Positions 42,486 to 44,928 of a stretch of 44,928 nucleotides of DNA are shown here, one piece after another. This DNA is from JBCBSS01 sp039819065. GTDB lineage: Bacteria > Bacteroidota > Bacteroidia > Cytophagales > Cyclobacteriaceae. The notes under the pieces were generated by a model. It was not told the DNA's origin. It saw only the letters and a list, made by a program, of their open reading frames with translations, and did not search any database. The number at the start of each line of letters is the position of its first letter. Position 1 is the first letter of the stretch. Location of the stretch: the NCBI GenBank assembly GCA_039819065.1, contig JBCBSS010000050.1, forward strand, positions 1 to 44,928. The letters run 5' to 3'. The position numbers were made by a program, and so were the translations under genes.

Positions 42486-43595
42486 CTACTTTTTGGGCGC
42501 CAGGTAAATATGAATGTAATTATATGAATCCGAATTGGCCTCGACGATATCGAGGTAGCCATCGCCATTCACGTCCATCAGCTTGATTTTATAAGTGTCC
42601 AGCTTTCGTTTGTTGATGTCGCCTTTAACGAAGCTTTCTCCGTTGCCGTTATTGAGATAGATGGTGTTTCTACCTTTAGCATTGCCAATCACTATGTCTA
42701 TGTCACCATCTTGGTCAATATCACCCACATCAGCGGCAAAAGTCCTATCCTTAATTTTATCCAGCACAATAGATCGCTTATAGCTAAGGTCTGCATCTCC
42801 AAAGAAGATGCGATTGCTTTGCTTGATGTTGCCCACTAAAATGTCGGAGAACCCATCTGAGTTGAAATCTGCTACTTCTAACACGCGACTGTCGTTTTTT
42901 TCGGTACCTATCGGAATCGCTTTATCGAACTGCAGGTTATCGTTCAGATAGATAAAATTCTGTTGGTTATTACGATTAGCCAGCAATAAATCTAGGTCCC
43001 CATCCTTATCGACATCCTTGGTTTGGATATCTAGCGTAGCATCATTCTTCTTGCCAAAATGGACGATCTTATCATAATTGCCTTTCCCGTCATTGAGGCA
43101 GATTTCATTTTGATCAAACCGGTTGCAAACGATCAAGTCCAAATCACCATCACCGTCAATGTCTGCCAAGGTTATGTTTCGGGTATTACCGTTATCAACA
43201 CCAAAAGTGCCATGTTCGACGAAGTTACCCTCGCCATCATTAATCAAGACACGGTTTGGAACTTTGTCATTACCAATGGCTATATCAGGGTATCCGTCAC
43301 CATCTAAGTCTCCAAGCTGAACGCCATAGCTGGTAGATTGGAACTGACCCAGTTTGGCCGACATTTTAAACCTGCTAGAGCCAGTATTGTAGTAGATCAT
43401 GTTTTGCTCTGGCCAGTGCCTGCCGTTAGCCACTATAATATCCGGATCACCATCGGCATCCAGATCACCCAATTCTACTCCGGCCGATTTGGCTTTTGGA
43501 TCACCAAAAGGATTAGACACCCATTCGATTTTGGTGTCTTGTGCATAGCTGTTAAAGAAGATGATGGTCAGAAATAGAGGAAACAGTTTTTTCAT
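42486..43595 (-). CDS. Secreted FG-GAP/VCBS repeat protein
   Basis: A signal peptide (MKKLFPLFLTIIFFNSYAQ) precedes seven repeats of the form GDxDxDGxxDIxxxN (for example GDLDADGDPDIIVANG, GDLDGDGYPDIAIGND, ADIDGDGDLDLIVCNR, GDIDQDGDIDIVIGNA), one per ~45 residues. This is an integrin-alpha-like seven-bladed propeller with calcium-binding loops. Such proteins are surface or periplasmic adhesion or scaffold proteins. No C-terminal secretion (T9SS) domain is seen. It is convergent with the LysR-methyltransferase fusion gene, 26 bp apart. Confidence 0.93.
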   Translation of the reverse strand: MKKLFPLFLTIIFFNSYAQDTKIEWVSNPFGDPKAKSAGVELGDLDADGDPDIIVANGRHWPEQNMIYYNTGSSRFKMSAKLGQFQSTSYGVQLGDLDGDGYPDIAIGNDKVPNRVLINDGEGNFVEHGTFGVDNGNTRNITLADIDGDGDLDLIVCNRFDQNEICLNDGKGNYDKIVHFGKKNDATLDIQTKDVDKDGDLDLLLANRNNQQNFIYLNDNLQFDKAIPIGTEKNDSRVLEVADFNSDGFSDILVGNIKQSNRIFFGDADLSYKRSIVLDKIKDRTFAADVGDIDQDGDIDIVIGNAKGRNTIYLNNGNGESFVKGDINKRKLDTYKIKLMDVNGDGYLDIVEANSDSYNYIHIYLAPKK

Positions 43596-43746
43596 GGAGC
43601 GGTTAATTTCAGATGGTTTTACGGAAGAATAAGGATATGGGTTTGATGATCACTCGTAAAGCTTTGTAGATTGGTTAAAATGAGTAACGGCAATGGATTC
43701 GCCTCTCGACGTTCTTTCTGCGTTTAATCTCTGATAGTATGTTAGC

Positions 43747-44331
43747 CTATTTTGGTTTTCGTGTAGAAGCAATTTCTTTCCAATGCTCTCTTTTGATACC
43801 TACAAAGTCATCTTGTTCAATGACCACTTTCAAATATGCTAGTAGTGAAATCAATTCATTGTCTTCTTGATTGCCCTCAAATGGTTGGATTATAAAGAAG
43901 TTCTCCGGGTTATCCTTGACTTTATAGTGTGAATCGTCAATGATTAATAGGTTGTTCATTTTAAACCCTTTCCTTCTGACCTTTTCAAGGGGTTTAATGT
44001 TCTGATATTCCTTTCTCTTCAATCCAGTTTCAGGCTCTTCAATGCTCACCACCTTCATCCAACACTCAGACCTACCCCAAACGAATTCGAAGTCAACAGA
44101 TTTTGGTGCAATCTTGTTGACTAAGTTATTGACATACTCATCATCGGCTGATGACCAAATGGCAATGGAACAGAATTTACTGCAACCTTCTAAAAAAGTG
44201 GCCAGATTAGGGCGTTTGTACACATAGAAATCTTGATATCGAAAATCTTCGTTGATGTCAAGCTTTGACTTAGTAGCATGGATTAAGGTTTCATCTAAAT
44301 CGAAGACAATTATCTTTTTGCTTTTGGTCAT
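43747..44331 (-). CDS. HAD-family NLI/FCP1-type phosphatase
   Basis: This is a 194-residue cytoplasmic protein whose first motif, FDLDETLIHA (D11 nucleophile, D13 general acid), is the DxDxT signature of the FCP1/SCP phosphatases. Motif II is in AIWSSADDEYVNNL, and the acidic motif III is LLIIDDSHYKVKDNPENF, also matching the family. In eukaryotes these enzymes dephosphorylate RNA polymerase II tails. Bacterial homologues act on unknown, probably small or protein phosphates. It appears monocistronic. Confidence 0.9.
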   Translation of the reverse strand: MTKSKKIIVFDLDETLIHATKSKLDINEDFRYQDFYVYKRPNLATFLEGCSKFCSIAIWSSADDEYVNNLVNKIAPKSVDFEFVWGRSECWMKVVSIEEPETGLKRKEYQNIKPLEKVRRKGFKMNNLLIIDDSHYKVKDNPENFFIIQPFEGNQEDNELISLLAYLKVVIEQDDFVGIKREHWKEIASTRKPK

Positions 44332-44423
44332 GCCAATTCTTATTGTTCGATTGAATCGCTTTCCCCAATGACTTGTAGCAATCTCAAGAAATCATCCTAT
44401 TTACAATCTGGCTTTCGATTTTG

Positions 44424-44458
44424 CTACCTTAATCCGATAAGGGGCTTGATCAAGGTAG
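44424..44458. repeat. Long-loop inverted repeat with inner palindrome
   Basis: CTACCTT (44424-44430) pairs with AAGGTAG (44452-44458), and the perfect palindrome CTTGATCAAG lies at 44445-44454. It sits just downstream of the right-edge gene (minus strand) and may be its terminator. Confidence 0.3.
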
Positions 44459-44477
44459 GTAACCAGAATTTAATGCT

Positions 44478-44928
44478 TTAGTTCGGATCATAATTAACCA
44501 TGTTAGTTGGCCCTAGCTCGAAATATAATTTGCCATCAACCGAGAACCTGAAACCAAATAAACCATTACTGGGTAAAAGCTCGATTTGTGAATGTGATCT
44601 GGTTGCAGGATCAAAGTGATGGATAGCTTGATCATTGACACTAAAGTAGGCATCATGGCTTCTAAGAATTCTAAACTTATTATCAAATGTCCCTAACAAT
44701 AAAATGCTGTTATTGGCAGGGTCAAATTCATAAACTTCACTCGACAAAAAGTGTCTGTACCTCATCTTACCATTATATACATAGTTAAAATCAAGTAACG
44801 TATTCTTCGGCAAAGGTAAGTCAGTCAGGTTGGTGATGACACCGTTAGAGATATCAATAGAAGCTATTGAACTGTTGAACAAAATATAAGGTTGATTGCC
44901 AATTTTGAAATAGTGGGAATATGAGCCT
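44478..44928 (-). CDS. Kelch/propeller-like protein, 5' end cut by window edge
   Basis: The frame stays open from the stop at 44478 to the right edge (about 150 codons), so this is the C-terminal part of a larger protein. The visible part has repeats typical of a beta-propeller: SIASIDISNGVITNLTDLPL, SSEVYEFDPANNSILLLGTF and QAIHHFDPATRSHSQIELLP, each ending in the FDPA turn, and ends GLFGFRFSVDGKLYFELG then NYDPN. It may be an exported sensor or binding protein; the N-terminus is not visible. Function unknown. Confidence 0.75.
   Translation of the reverse strand, partial: GSYSHYFKIGNQPYILFNSSIASIDISNGVITNLTDLPLPKNTLLDFNYVYNGKMRYRHFLSSEVYEFDPANNSILLLGTFDNKFRILRSHDAYFSVNDQAIHHFDPATRSHSQIELLPSNGLFGFRFSVDGKLYFELGPTNMVNYDPN

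Noticed and set aside
1..44928. tRNA, rRNA, CRISPR array, insertion sequence or phage genes
   Set aside because: No cloverleaf-like folds, no regular repeat-spacer arrays, no transposase, integrase or terminal inverted repeats were recognised on either strand by eye.

Overview
The window looks like a chromosomal stretch of a Bacteroidota bacterium, probably order Cytophagales (Fulvivirga/Reichenbachiella/Roseivirga-like). The reasons are: many short secreted or lipoprotein genes whose signal peptides end in AQ, SC or AC; almost no Shine-Dalgarno sequences; promoter -7 elements of the TAnnTTTG type (for example TACTTTTG and TAGCTTTG); a LytS/LytR pair with LiaF-like membrane proteins; and several single-domain AraC and Crp regulators. 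The genus is inference. No rRNA, tRNA, CRISPR array, insertion sequence, phage gene or integrase was recognised. It reads as ordinary but regulator-rich chromosome.

1-8.4 kb is an oxidative-stress block. A MarR-GNAT fusion gene is cut by the left edge. A canonical oxyR is divergent from katG, followed by an unknown gene and a large exported TPR-CHAT protein. 8.4-18.7 kb, nearly all on the minus strand, holds small accessory genes: GNAT, exported VOC protein, two AraC regulators each lying upstream of an enzyme gene (VOC and an extended SDR), secreted proteins of unknown function, a lipoprotein sugar dehydrogenase, a RibD/DHFR-like reductase, a maleylpyruvate-isomerase-like protein and a 44-residue basic microprotein.

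18.8-30 kb, also minus, holds a CIA30-like exported protein, M1 peptidase, membrane protein, a Crp/Fnr gene that appears frameshifted, VOC protein, alpha/beta hydrolase, Tat-type TIM-barrel protein, sterol-desaturase-like enzyme, a TolB-TPR regulator-like protein, a metallophosphoesterase and a Kazal-type inhibitor. 30.4-33.4 kb is a plus-strand operon: two paralogous LiaF-like membrane proteins, a LytS-type kinase and a LytTR response regulator. A 21-bp-period operator-like element is duplicated in front of both LiaF-like genes.

33.5-44.9 kb has a PAS-GAF histidine kinase, lipoproteins, an erythromycin-esterase-like protein, DinB and Crp genes, a royal-jelly-family lipoprotein, a plus-strand gene fusing a LysR/MetR-type DNA-binding domain directly to a SAM-dependent methyltransferase (the most unusual gene here), a seven-repeat FG-GAP protein, an FCP1/NLI-type HAD phosphatase and a right-edge partial gene.

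The main themes are regulatory. Several regulator genes lie beside enzyme genes whose promoters carry repeat or dyad elements spaced by two helical turns (12946-12981, 26450-26488, 30310-30339, 30824-30853).
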